Positions 43,908-52,115 of a DNA stretch of 59,382 bases are shown piece by piece; within the stretch, counting starts at the first letter, position 1; every line of letters begins with the position of its first letter. The notes under the pieces were generated by a model. That model saw only the letters and a list, made by a program, of their open reading frames with translations. It was not told where the DNA came from and did no database searches. This stretch comes from Corynebacterium flavescens (lineage in GTDB: Bacteria > Actinomycetota > Actinomycetes > Mycobacteriales > Mycobacteriaceae), in the NCBI RefSeq assembly GCF_008693105.1, contig NZ_VXKK01000020.1:1-59382 (forward strand), read 5' to 3'. Both the position numbers and the translations under genes were made by a program.

Positions 43908-45017
43908 ATGCGCCAGGAAGTATCAGCACGAATCTCAGAATTGAACGCCACTTACGGGAGCATCGAAAAGGTTTCGGATCCGGAGGCTTTGGCCGAGAGT
44001 ATTCGAGAGCTAGAGGCCCAAGCGGGAGATCCCTCCTTGTGGGATGATCCTTCCCACGCCCAGAAAGTCACCTCTGCGTTGTCGGCGGCCCAGGCGAAGC
44101 TGCGCAAGCTTGAATCCCTGCGCGGGCGCCTCGACGATCTGCCCGTGATGTATGAGCTGGCGGAGGAAGAGGGAGACGCGTCGATCGCAGACTCAGAGCT
44201 GGAGGATCTCGCAGCCGCTATTGATGCGCTCGAGGTCACCACGATGCTCTCTGGCCCTTATGACGAGCGCGAGGCTGTGCTTAATATTCGTTCCGGTGCC
44301 GGCGGCGTGGATGCGGCCGATTGGGCGGAGATGCTCATGCGCATGTACACCCGCTGGGCGGAAAAGCACGGCCACAAGGTAGATGTCTACGACATTTCCT
44401 ATGCCGAGGAGGCGGGCATTAAATCGGCCACCTTCGTTGTGCACGGTGAGTATATGTACGGACAGCTTTCCGTTGAGCAGGGGGCGCACCGCCTCGTGCG
44501 CATTTCTCCCTTTGATAACCAGGCCCGGCGCCAGACTTCCTTTGCAGAAGTTGAGGTGTTGCCTGTGGTTGAACAGACGGATTCCATCGAGGTCCCTGAC
44601 TCCGAGATTCGCGTTGACGTCTACCGCTCCTCGGGCCCGGGTGGCCAGTCCGTCAACACCACTGACTCCGCGGTACGCCTGACCCACATTCCGACTGGGA
44701 TTGTTGTGACCTGTCAGAATGAGAAGTCACAGATTCAAAATAAGGCCTCGGCGATGCGTGTGCTGCAGGCCAAGTTGCTCGATCGCAAGCGGCAGGAAGA
44801 GCGCGCCGAACTCGATGCCTTGGGCGCGGGTGGTAACGCCTCCTGGGGAAATCAGATGCGCTCCTATGTTTTGCACCCTTATCAAATGGTCAAGGATCTG
44901 CGCACCAACTACGAGGTGGGGGATCCCTCGAAGGTGCTCGACGGTGACATTGATGGCTTCCTGGAGGCGGGGATTCGCTGGCGTATGGCCGAAGGCGGCG
45001 CTAATACAGGAGCCTAA
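43908..45017 (+). CDS. prfB: Peptide chain release factor 2
   Basis: This 369-residue RF2 recognises UGA/UAA. The stop-codon tripeptide SPF is at 200-202 and the peptidyl-hydrolysis loop GGQ at 245-247 ([10 protein letters not shown]). It is encoded in one uninterrupted frame, without the programmed frameshift and internal UGA known from E. coli. TAGACT at 43894-43899 ends 8 bases before the ATG with no Shine-Dalgarno, so the mRNA is probably leaderless. It precedes ftsE as in other corynebacteria. Confidence 0.96.
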   Translation: MRQEVSARISELNATYGSIEKVSDPEALAESIRELEAQAGDPSLWDDPSHAQKVTSALSAAQAKLRKLESLRGRLDDLPVMYELAEEEGDASIADSELEDLAAAIDALEVTTMLSGPYDEREAVLNIRSGAGGVDAADWAEMLMRMYTRWAEKHGHKVDVYDISYAEEAGIKSATFVVHGEYMYGQLSVEQGAHRLVRISPFDNQARRQTSFAEVEVLPVVEQTDSIEVPDSEIRVDVYRSSGPGGQSVNTTDSAVRLTHIPTGIVVTCQNEKSQIQNKASAMRVLQAKLLDRKRQEERAELDALGAGGNASWGNQMRSYVLHPYQMVKDLRTNYEVGDPSKVLDGDIDGFLEAGIRWRMAEGGANTGA

Positions 45018-45071
45018 AGAGCGCCGCGTTTGAGGTTCCCAATGCCAAGCCATGTTGCTAAAGTGGCGCAA

Positions 45072-45761
45072 GTGATCACCTTCGAAAAAGTATCCAAGAT
45101 CTACCCGACCTCCACGCGACCAGCGTTGGATGAGGTCTCTTTCGAGATCGATGACGGGGAATTTGTGTTCCTCATCGGGCCTTCCGGATCCGGCAAGTCG
45201 ACATTTCTGCAGCTCATGGTGCGCGAGACTAACGTGACCTCCGGTGATATCCACTTTGATAAGTTCCACGTCAATAGGCTCAAGGGCCGCGAGATTAATC
45301 ATTTGCGCCAATCCATTGGTTACGTGTTCCAGGATTTCCGCCTCCTTCCCAAGCTCGATGTCTACCACAACGTGGCTTTCGCGCTGGAGGTCATCGGGAA
45401 GAAGAAGTCGCGCATCGACAAGGCTGTGCCAGAGGTACTGGAGATGGTGGGCTTGGGCTCCAAGCAGCACCGCATGCCCCATGAGCTCTCAGGTGGTGAG
45501 CAGCAGCGCGTGGCCATTGCCCGCGCCTTCGTCAATCGCCCCACACTAGTGCTTGCCGACGAACCTACCGGCAACCTCGATCCAGCTACCGCGTCGGAGA
45601 TTATGGGGTTGTTGACCACCATTAATCGTCGCGGAACAACGGTCGTTATGTCGACGCACAACGCGCGCGCCGTGAATGAGGCGCGCCAGCGCGTCCTCGA
45701 GCTTTCTAATGGCAAGCTCGTCCGCGACGAAATTAATGCACTCTATGGGGAGGCGCTCTAA
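45072..45761 (+). CDS. ftsE: Cell-division ABC ATPase FtsE
   Basis: This 229-residue ATPase has Walker [10 protein letters not shown] (36-44), Q-loop YVFQDFRLL, signature LSGGEQQR, Walker [13 protein letters not shown] and the H-loop STHN. With FtsX it forms the complex that activates peptidoglycan hydrolases at the septum. GTG 45072 is preferred over ATG 45030: TAAAGT at 45059-45064 ends 7 bases upstream (leaderless), and 229 residues is the usual family length. The stop overlaps the ftsX start by one base. Confidence 0.95.
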   Translation: MITFEKVSKIYPTSTRPALDEVSFEIDDGEFVFLIGPSGSGKSTFLQLMVRETNVTSGDIHFDKFHVNRLKGREINHLRQSIGYVFQDFRLLPKLDVYHNVAFALEVIGKKKSRIDKAVPEVLEMVGLGSKQHRMPHELSGGEQQRVAIARAFVNRPTLVLADEPTGNLDPATASEIMGLLTTINRRGTTVVMSTHNARAVNEARQRVLELSNGKLVRDEINALYGEAL

Positions 45762-46663
45762 TGCACTTGGGATACGTGCTGCGCGAGGCTTTCAAGGGCC
45801 TCGGACGAAATCTGACGATGACCATCGCCATGATCATCACCACGGCGATTTCGGTAGGCCTTGTTGTCGCCGGTATTCTCGTGACAGACATGACCAAAAA
45901 CACCAAGGAGATCTACCTTGAGCGGGTCGAGGTTATGGTGCAGCTCGATGAGGACATCTCCGCCAATGATCCGGAGTGCACCACGCCTGCCTGCGCGGAT
46001 TTGAAGGAGGAGCTGGAGACAAACAGCGAGATCGACTCGGTAGAGTACCGTAACCGCCAGGCCTCCTACGATCGCTTCGTGGAGCTTTTTGAAGACACCG
46101 ACCCTGTGATGGTGCAAGAAACCTCACCGGATGCGCTGCCTGCGGCTTTCCACGTGCGCCTCAAGGATCCGACCAATACTGAGGCGCTCGCGGCCATTGC
46201 CGATGATCCCGCCGTTTCCGAGATCGTCGACCAACAGGAAGAGGTTCGCGGCGCGGCCAGCAACCTCGACTCTATTCGCAACGCCACCTTCATTCTGGCG
46301 GCAATAATGGCGATAGCCGCGGTGTTCCTCATCGCCAACATGGTGCAGATTGCGGCGTTTAACCGCGCTCGAGAGACCTCCATCATGCGCATGGTCGGCG
46401 CTTCGCGGTGGTTTACCCAGGCTCCCTTCGTTCTTGAGGCCGTCCTCGGTGCCTTCATTGGCGTGGTGCTCGCCGGGGCGGGTGTGCTGGTGGGCAAGAA
46501 GACCGTGCTGGATCCCTCGCTAGAGAATCTCTACCAATCTCAGCTGCTTGCGCCTATCAATACAGGGGATATTTGGGTGGCTTTGCCCATCGTCGGACTC
46601 ATCGCTCTCATTTTTGCCGGGCTTACCGCGCTTGTAACAATGCGGGCTTATGTGCGCAAGTAG
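45761..46663 (+). CDS. ftsX: Cell-division ABC permease FtsX
   Basis: This 300-residue membrane protein has four helices: one near residues 20-44, then three at about 170-200, 220-246 and 268-292. A ~110-residue extracytoplasmic loop between helices 1 and 2 contains a Cys pair (PECTTPACADL), which probably forms a disulfide in the hydrolase-binding domain. MRMVGASRWF, at the cytoplasmic coupling helix, is an FtsX hallmark. ATG overlaps the ftsE stop, so translation is coupled. Confidence 0.95.
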   Translation: MHLGYVLREAFKGLGRNLTMTIAMIITTAISVGLVVAGILVTDMTKNTKEIYLERVEVMVQLDEDISANDPECTTPACADLKEELETNSEIDSVEYRNRQASYDRFVELFEDTDPVMVQETSPDALPAAFHVRLKDPTNTEALAAIADDPAVSEIVDQQEEVRGAASNLDSIRNATFILAAIMAIAAVFLIANMVQIAAFNRARETSIMRMVGASRWFTQAPFVLEAVLGAFIGVVLAGAGVLVGKKTVLDPSLENLYQSQLLAPINTGDIWVALPIVGLIALIFAGLTALVTMRAYVRK

Positions 46664-46723
46664 GACGCGGCTTCGACAAGCGGCTTGATAGGTGGCTGGC
46701 GTGGCCGCTACAGTGAAGTAGTT

Positions 46724-47227
46724 ATGGCTAAGAAGGGCAAGAAAGACAAGAAGGCGGCTTCCGGCGAGGCAACGCTGGCGACAAACCGCCGCGCCCGGCA
46801 CGACTACAAGATCCTCGAGGAATATGAGTGCGGAATCGTGCTCCTGGGCACGGAAATCAAGTCCCTGCGCGAGGGGAAGATCTCCCTCAACGACGCCTTC
46901 GCCACCATCGACAACGGTGAGGTCTACCTGCGTAACCTCCATATTCCGGAGTACTCCATGGGGTCGTGGACAAATCATAGCCCCAAGCGCACCCGTAAGC
47001 TGCTGCTGCATCGTCGTGAGATAGATAAGCTCTTTGGCCAGGTACGCAACGGTAATAAGACGCTTATCCCGCTCAAGGTCTACCTCAAAAATGGCTATGC
47101 CAAGCTCTTGCTTGGGCTGGCTGAGGGTAAGCAAGACTACGACAAGCGCGAGGACATTAAGCGCCGGGACCAAGACCGAGACATCTCCCGTGAGTTGGGG
47201 CGCCGCGTTAAAGGCATCAACGTCTAA
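46724..47227 (+). CDS. smpB: tmRNA-binding protein SmpB
   Basis: This 167-residue protein has the OB-fold core LEEYECGIVLLGTEIKSLREG and the basic C-terminal tail (KRREDIKRRDQDRDISRELGRR-like region) that fills the empty mRNA channel. It delivers tmRNA to stalled ribosomes. ATG 46724 is chosen over 46685: TACAGT at 46709-46714 ends 9 bases before it (leaderless), and MAKKGKKDKK is a typical start. The ssrA gene for its RNA partner begins 83 bases downstream. Confidence 0.95.
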   Translation: MAKKGKKDKKAASGEATLATNRRARHDYKILEEYECGIVLLGTEIKSLREGKISLNDAFATIDNGEVYLRNLHIPEYSMGSWTNHSPKRTRKLLLHRREIDKLFGQVRNGNKTLIPLKVYLKNGYAKLLLGLAEGKQDYDKREDIKRRDQDRDISRELGRRVKGINV

Positions 47228-47310
47228 ACCATCCGCCTTGAAGGAATAGAGTGCCGTGGGGTAGCGTTGTAGCTAACATAAGGAAGATGCACATCCCGCC
47301 TTATGAATAT

Positions 47311-47692
47311 GGGGTTGATTTGGTTTCGACTTCGTACATTGCGCCAGGGGAAGCGTGCCGGTGCAGGCTAGAGACCACCGTATAAGCGTCGTAGCAACCA
47401 ATAAGCGCAGAGAAGAACTCTCAGCGTGACTACGCCCTCGCTGCCTAATTACAGCGACGCGTGTCTGTCAGCCTAGGTTTTGTTCCTGACCTAGATCCTG
47501 GCATCGACTAGGGAACTTGCCGTCTGGTTGTGCCAACAGGGCCAGATGGGACTCTCACTGATGGCTGGGCTCATCATCCGGAACGTGTTCGTCCGAGCCG
47601 GAGAGCCGAGCAAAGATCCCGCGCGAACTGCGCACGGAGAAGCCCTGGCAAAATGACGAAGGACCCGGGTTCAAGTCCCGGCAGCTCCACCG
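47311..47692 (+). ncRNA. ssrA: tmRNA (transfer-messenger RNA)
   Basis: The 5' end GGGGTTG pairs with CAGCTCC at 47682-47688. The T-arm (GGACCCGGGTTCAAGTCCCGG) and the start GATTTGGTTTCGACTTCG are diagnostic. The tag frame at 47407-47448 reads AEKNSQRDYALAA and ends in TAA. Thirteen codons is one more than the 12-residue tags I remember for other corynebacteria. The last bases are ACCG, so the CCA end is added after transcription. A TTGAAG/TAGCGT promoter pair at 47238-47267 is possible. A strong terminator follows. Confidence 0.96.
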
Positions 47693-47697
47693 TTAGG

Positions 47698-47730
47698 CCC
47701 CCTGAACAGCACTTGTTCAGGGGGTATTTG
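47698..47730 (+). terminator. Terminator after ssrA
   Basis: CCCCCTGAACA (47698-47708) pairs perfectly with TGTTCAGGGGG (47714-47724) around a GCACT loop, followed by TATTTG. Confidence 0.85.
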
Positions 47731-47794
47731 CATGCCCCTTAGTCCCCCAGTATCTCGGGAGTGGCTTTCACCTTTTCGGAACTAATGGTTTTGT

Positions 47795-47810
47795 TTGACT
47801 AGTCAGTCAA
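47795..47810 (+). promoter_or_regulatory. Probable TetR operator
   Basis: TTGACTAGTCAGTCAA contains the perfect palindrome TGACTAGTCA (47796-47805). It lies 22 bases before the TetR start, where an autoregulatory operator would be expected. Confidence 0.6.
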
Positions 47811-47832
47811 TTAATGATGGATGGAGTTCCTA

Positions 47833-48423
47833 ATGGCCAGAAAGGTTGACCCAGAAAAGGTTGCTCAAAAGAAGGCAGAGATCGCCGAGGCAGCAGCTCG
47901 CTTGTTCGCCTCCCACGGATACGAAAACACCAGTGTTACCCAGGTTGCCAAAGAGGTTGGTACCAGCCCGGCGAGCATCTTCTATTACTTCCCGGACAAG
48001 GCCTCCCTGTTTCGTGCGCCCTTCGAGGATGACGTCCCCAGAGCAGAAAAGTTGATCGCGCAGCACCAGGACACCGCTGACCCCCTCACATCGATACTTG
48101 AGATTGTCGAAACTCTCGCCGCCGACGCCGCCTACCCCTACGCTGCGGGCATGCTCGTCGAGTCATTGCGGCGCATGGGGCATGATCCAGAACTCATCGC
48201 AGTGTCAGAAAATGCCTCAACCACCCAGAAAATAGGTCTGGCCGGGTTAGTTAGGAAGGCTATTGATGCCGGTCAGATAGACAAGACGCTGGACCCTGAA
48301 CATACCGCTGGTTGGCTACTGTGCATCGTCGACGCCTGTTATCTCAATGCGGAACCGGGACACGATCCATCTTCCGAGGTGCGAAGAACTGTTCTGGGCT
48401 ATCTCAAGGGTGCAGCGGCATGA
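47833..48423 (+). CDS. TetR-family transcription regulator
   Basis: This is a 196-residue regulator. The N-terminal helix-turn-helix is typical (AAARLFASHGYENTSVTQVAKE, then SPASIFYYFPDKASLF), and the C-terminal ligand domain is not recognisable. GGAG six bases before ATG 47833 decides the start over ATG 47821. A palindromic operator lies just upstream, so it probably represses itself. Its TGA overlaps the ATG of the next gene (ATGA), which makes the YqeB-like membrane protein its likely target. The pair begins about 100 bases after the ssrA terminator. Confidence 0.88.
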   Translation: MARKVDPEKVAQKKAEIAEAAARLFASHGYENTSVTQVAKEVGTSPASIFYYFPDKASLFRAPFEDDVPRAEKLIAQHQDTADPLTSILEIVETLAADAAYPYAAGMLVESLRRMGHDPELIAVSENASTTQKIGLAGLVRKAIDAGQIDKTLDPEHTAGWLLCIVDACYLNAEPGHDPSSEVRRTVLGYLKGAAA

Positions 48424-49115
48424 GCGAATCCACGAGCAATACCATCACGGTTGGCATATCTTCCAGATACCTCACAGTGTTCACCGCAGGTGGGGCGCTG
48501 ATTGGCTTAATCTCCTCGTTCATCGTAGGCCCCGTCGTTTCCTGGCTCTTAAGCCTCATCGGTGATGCGCCAGGGCCGTTGCGTCTTGCTGCCGAGCTGC
48601 CCCTCGCCTTGGCCATCCCCGTGCTCACGATCATCGGCGCGGTAGCTGGTTTTCTCATCGCGTCCAGCTGGATTCGGGATGCCGGAACCATTGACGTCGG
48701 GGGGGATGGGTTCACCGTTCATAAGAAAGACTCTCACCTCTTCATCGCCAAAGATCGGATCGCCTACGTCGTCGCGGAACAGGGTTCTCTGGTCCTCATC
48801 GATGACGACGGCTGTGAGCTATTTCGGGGCCCGCTGGACAAAGACTTGATCCCTGGACTCAGGGGTGCACTGGAGAGGTGTGGCTACCCGCCGCTCGCCG
48901 AGGCTGACCCTTTCGATTCGGAATTCACTACTTGGGTCGACGGTGACGGACGGTTGGAAGGCGACCTCGAGGATCTGTTGCGCACTCGGAGGAGGGCATT
49001 GGCTGATAAGCATCCCGGCGCCGCCGAGGCCGCCCTGGAGGAACTCCGTGAGAAGGGCATCATGGTCCGTGACCGCGATGATTGCCAGCAGTACCGGGTG
49101 AATAAGAGATGTTAG
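48420..49115 (+). CDS. YqeB-like membrane protein
   Basis: This 231-residue protein has two long hydrophobic segments at about 14-45 and 60-85 (FTAGGALIGLISSFIVGPVV and LALAIPVLTIIGAVAGFLIA). A cytoplasmic domain follows, with a beta-rich core (DGFTVHKKDSHLFIAKDRIAYV) and a helical, charged end. The layout fits the YqeB family, which I remember as often paired with a small regulator; the function is unknown. ATG 48420 overlaps the TetR stop, so the two are translated together. Confidence 0.6.
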   Translation: MSESTSNTITVGISSRYLTVFTAGGALIGLISSFIVGPVVSWLLSLIGDAPGPLRLAAELPLALAIPVLTIIGAVAGFLIASSWIRDAGTIDVGGDGFTVHKKDSHLFIAKDRIAYVVAEQGSLVLIDDDGCELFRGPLDKDLIPGLRGALERCGYPPLAEADPFDSEFTTWVDGDGRLEGDLEDLLRTRRRALADKHPGAAEAALEELREKGIMVRDRDDCQQYRVNKRC

Positions 49116-49263
49116 CTCAGCTCGATATACCATTGCCGTGCTCGTGCCGTGGTGGGGTGTTGAGAGTCTCCACCTCGGCGAAACGGTTAACGCGCCAGTC
49201 ACCGATGTTAACTGACTGCCCTGTTCATGCTTATAGAACCAACGAGAGAGTTGAGGAAGATAC

Positions 49264-49581
49264 ATGTCGGAGACTGACCCTTTAGCACTCGCTCAGCTCA
49301 TTGCCGTGACAGCTAAACCGCCGGCCGTGTTTGGCCGCATCCCCATCGAAGACCGAGTGCTGGACATCCTCCTTGATGATCTAGTCGAGACCCACGCAGT
49401 AGTCGATTCGGCGATGAAAGAAGCGTTCATTGGGTTCTTTGTCGATGCTGGGGAGCTCGACGCCCATTGAACCTGAGTGCCCAGAGGATGCGTTGACGCA
49501 GAAAAACATTTGGGCCTTTGCAGGCATGGAGCCAAGAGTTGAACTCGAGCCTCTCCTCGCGGCTCGTCGATCCACAACGTG
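49264..49581 (+). pseudogene. Hypothetical gene, probably frameshifted
   Basis: ATG 49264, after a good GAGGAAG site, encodes 68 residues (MSETDPLALAQLIAVTA, then VLDILLDDLVETHAVVDSAMKEAFIGFFVDAGE) and stops at 49468-49470. The next frame continues plausibly as IEPECPEDALTQKNIWAFAG and ends LEPLLAARRSTT, stopping at 49579-49581. A one-base shift near 49460 would join them into about 105 residues. I do not recognise the family. It may instead be an intact 68-residue protein. Confidence 0.4.
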
Positions 49582-49688
49582 ACTATCGGCTCGTCGCGCC
49601 TTTCCCTCAGGCTGAATTTGGCGGTGGCGCTAATGACTAGGCGCAGGCCTGGGGTGTGCTCAAAGGTTCTGCTTGGCCGAGGTCTTGC

Positions 49689-50471
49689 CTAGGCTGCGTG
49701 GGGCCCGCGCCCCCAACCGAAGTCCTCGAAGGGATCGAATCCGCGGAACCCGCGGCGGGCCTTCCCGAAGTATCCACGCAGCTTCTTGCGCTGGGATTCT
49801 AGGGCAAGATATTCGCGGAAGAATACATCATCCGGGCGTCCTTCATCGTGGGGTCCACCGTGATGACCACGCCGACGCCTGCCATGAGGGCCTTCGTGGC
49901 GCTGTCCATGTAGCCCTTCGTGAGGTCCGCGCCCAAAGCCGGGTCCGCCGCGGTGCCAAGAATCGGCACGTTCGCGGATTTCCGGGAACTGCTCCTCCAG
50001 CGAGGAGATTACTTTCGCGGTGAGGTCTGCATACGTTTGGCGTTCTTCGACGGAGAGTACGTCGAAAGGATCTTCCATGGATAGTGAGTCTATTTCGGCC
50101 GCAGCTTCGCGTCCGGCCTCGGTGAGCTCGATGAGGAAGGAACGCCTGTCGGCATCATCGCGGCGGCGGGTGACCAGGCCGTTGGCCTCGAGCTTTGAGA
50201 CCAGTTCGCTCAGAGACTGAGGGCGGACGCCCAGCATGTAGGCAAGGCTCTTTTGCGTCAGTGGGGATTGCAGAGCGAGGATTTGCAGCACACGGCCTTG
50301 ACCGGAGCGGATTTCCCCGCGGAAGCCTCCGTGGCGGCCGCGCCCGCCGTGTTCGCGCCGTTGTACTCGGTCAGCTATGCGCAGCAGAACGAAGAGTTGT
50401 CCGATCTGTGCCGACAGGTCGGCGTCATCGCCAGTGAAGTCGGGGTTAGAGGTGTTGTTTGCGTCAGTCAT
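49689..50471 (-). CDS. MarR-family regulator with His/Gly/Arg-rich C-terminal region
   Basis: This is a 260-residue protein. The winged helix (about 60-125) is typical: SPLTQKSLAYMLGVRPQSLSELV and LVTRRRDDADRRSF. Unlike ordinary MarR proteins (~150 residues), it carries a ~90-residue tail rich in His, Gly and Arg, with repeats such as GRGPHEG, GQRHEGPHG and RGHHGGPHDEG. A similar HGGRGRHGG segment precedes the winged helix. This could bind metal ions or nucleic acid. AAGGAG lies before the ATG. Three AGGTACC-type sites in its own promoter suggest strong self-regulation. Confidence 0.83.
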   Translation of the reverse strand: MTDANNTSNPDFTGDDADLSAQIGQLFVLLRIADRVQRREHGGRGRHGGFRGEIRSGQGRVLQILALQSPLTQKSLAYMLGVRPQSLSELVSKLEANGLVTRRRDDADRRSFLIELTEAGREAAAEIDSLSMEDPFDVLSVEERQTYADLTAKVISSLEEQFPEIRERADSWHRGGPGFGRGPHEGLHGQRHEGPHGRRRRGHHGGPHDEGRPDDVFFREYLALESQRKKLRGYFGKARRGFRGFDPFEDFGWGRGPHAA

Positions 50472-50492
50472 GAGTTCTCCTTTGAGTTGTGT

Positions 50493-50547
50493 AGGTACCT
50501 GACTTTCTCAATAATACACAGGTACCGAACTATCTCAACAGGTACCT
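50493..50547 (-). promoter_or_regulatory. MarR promoter with three AGGTACCT operators
   Basis: AGGTACCT or a close form occurs at 50493-50500, 50520-50527 (AGGTACCG) and 50540-50547; the last is the perfect palindrome CAGGTACCTG. On the minus strand, -35 TTGAGA (complement of 50533-50538) and -10 TATTAT (complement of 50511-50516) are 16 bases apart. One site sits between the boxes, one just upstream and one just after the start of transcription. Confidence 0.75.
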
Positions 50548-50590
50548 GATTAATACTGGGTTGGGTGGAGGGTGCTCGGTGAAGGCATAA

Positions 50591-51907
50591 TTAGTAGACA
50601 AACCTCTTGCACACCCCGCGGTAGGCGGCGAGCGTGAGGTCGACGTCTTCCAAGTGGATGCACTCGTCGTGGCTGTGTAGTTCTTCGTTGACTTCGGCCA
50701 AGAAGCGTCCGCGCGCGTGGAGTGAGAAGCCATAGCCAATTCCGCCCATCCGGCGGCCGAAGCGAAGGTCGGAGCCGCCGGCAGCGTAGACCGGGATGAC
50801 GGATGCCTGGGGGAAGAACTCGCCGTAGGTGTCTACCATTGCCTCCCATAGTGGACCTTCCGCCGGGGAAGTGGAGGGCGGCTCGTGGGTAAGGCGCTCA
50901 ATTTCGATAGTGTCGGAGAGATCCCCTAGGGCTGCGCGAATCATAGCGTCGACGCTGTCGGCGGTGTCACCAGGTAGGGCCCTGATGTCCAGGTTGAGAT
51001 AGGCGTGCGAGGGGATGACGTTGACGGAGCTTCCAGCGCGCAGGCCTGTTAAAGCAATGCTGTTATGGCTGAAAGACAGCGCGAAGGTGGTGAGATCGCC
51101 AAAGGTCTCATAGGCCTCATCATCGGCGGCACCAGCTACTAGCGCTGCGGTTGTTGCGGGATCGAAGTGAAAGGCCTCGACAAAGCGGGCCCACATGTGG
51201 TCGAAAGCAGCTGGAGGTTCGAAAGATCCTATGCGCTGGGCCGCGTCCGCGAGGGCGAGGATTGAGGAGTGCTTTCTATAAGGCATCGATCCGTGTCCCG
51301 TATCGCCGCTGGCGTGTAGGCGCCTTTGGAAAACTCCTTTCTCGCCGACGTTGATAACCAGCGCGTCACTTCCATCGCGCACGGGCAGGTGGGATCCGCC
51401 CATCTCGGAGAGGCAGTTCTTCCAGGAGAAGGCTTCGGGGTGGTTCTCTGCGATCCAGCGCGCGCCGAGGCCGCCGCCGTTTTCCTCATCTGCCAAGGCG
51501 ACGAAAGTGACGGTCCCGCGGGGAGGGTTGCCTTGCTGGGCCTGGATGGCAATCTCGCGCACGGCGGTGGCCTGGGCGGCGGTGATGAAGAGCATGTCTA
51601 GGGCGCCGCGCCCGTAGAGCACGCCGTCGACTATTTCGGCCCCGAAGGGTTCATGGATCCACTTGTCCTCGTCGACGGGCACCACGTCGATGTGTCCGAG
51701 CAGGGTCAAGGGTTCGGCGCTGGGGTCTGAACCGGGGACGGCGAAGGCTATGGAAACTCTTCCGGGGAGCGGCTCGAAGCGCTGGACTTGGGCCCCGGAG
51801 CCTTGGAAATACTCCTCGAGAAGGTCTGCGTTGCGTACCTCGTGACCACTTCCGGGGGTGCCGTCGTTGACACATCTATTGCGTATGAGACCTCGGAGAA
51901 GTTCCAA
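50591..51907 (-). CDS. M20-family peptidase (ArgE/DapE type)
   Basis: This 438-residue cytoplasmic peptidase has metal-binding motifs LLGHIDVVP, GRGALDM and ADEENGG with the catalytic Glu pair. The dimerisation domain and a final Ser-His-Asp-Glu turn (LHSHDECIH) follow. It should release amino acids or acyl groups from small peptides. The first usable start in frame is TTG 51907 (MELLRGLIRNRCVNDG). TATACA 10 bases before it could be a leaderless -10. The gene is divergent from abgT and may share its control region. Confidence 0.82.
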   Translation of the reverse strand: MELLRGLIRNRCVNDGTPGSGHEVRNADLLEEYFQGSGAQVQRFEPLPGRVSIAFAVPGSDPSAEPLTLLGHIDVVPVDEDKWIHEPFGAEIVDGVLYGRGALDMLFITAAQATAVREIAIQAQQGNPPRGTVTFVALADEENGGGLGARWIAENHPEAFSWKNCLSEMGGSHLPVRDGSDALVINVGEKGVFQRRLHASGDTGHGSMPYRKHSSILALADAAQRIGSFEPPAAFDHMWARFVEAFHFDPATTAALVAGAADDEAYETFGDLTTFALSFSHNSIALTGLRAGSSVNVIPSHAYLNLDIRALPGDTADSVDAMIRAALGDLSDTIEIERLTHEPPSTSPAEGPLWEAMVDTYGEFFPQASVIPVYAAGGSDLRFGRRMGGIGYGFSLHARGRFLAEVNEELHSHDECIHLEDVDLTLAAYRGVCKRFVY

Positions 51908-52043
51908 ATTTTCTGCCTGTATATCTATGAGAGAGTGGATACTTCGCGCCTTTCGTGGTTTGCTTGTACCGCGACAATATTAACTGTCGACATATAGAAA
52001 AGGAAATGTTTAACAACACTACCTGCACTTCTGTGATGCCCGT

Positions 52044-52055
52044 TACATTAATGTA
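52044..52055. promoter_or_regulatory. 12-bp palindrome upstream of abgT
   Basis: TACATTAATGTA is a perfect palindrome in the AT-rich 208-base gap between the M20 peptidase and abgT. It lies about 60 bases before the abgT start and overlaps a TAGGGTT -10-like sequence. It could be an operator for an unlinked regulator. Confidence 0.4.
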
Positions 52056-52115
52056 GGGTTATGAAAAGCATTTCTCAATTCGAACAAGAATCCGTGCGAA
52101 GCCGAAGGAGGCGCC

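Noticed and set aside
43908..45017. Programmed frameshift in prfB
   Set aside because: The gene is open from ATG to stop in one frame with no internal UGA.
47682..50590. Integrated genomic island at ssrA
   Set aside because: No integrase and no duplicated ssrA 3' end are found in the window, so insertion by site-specific recombination is not supported.
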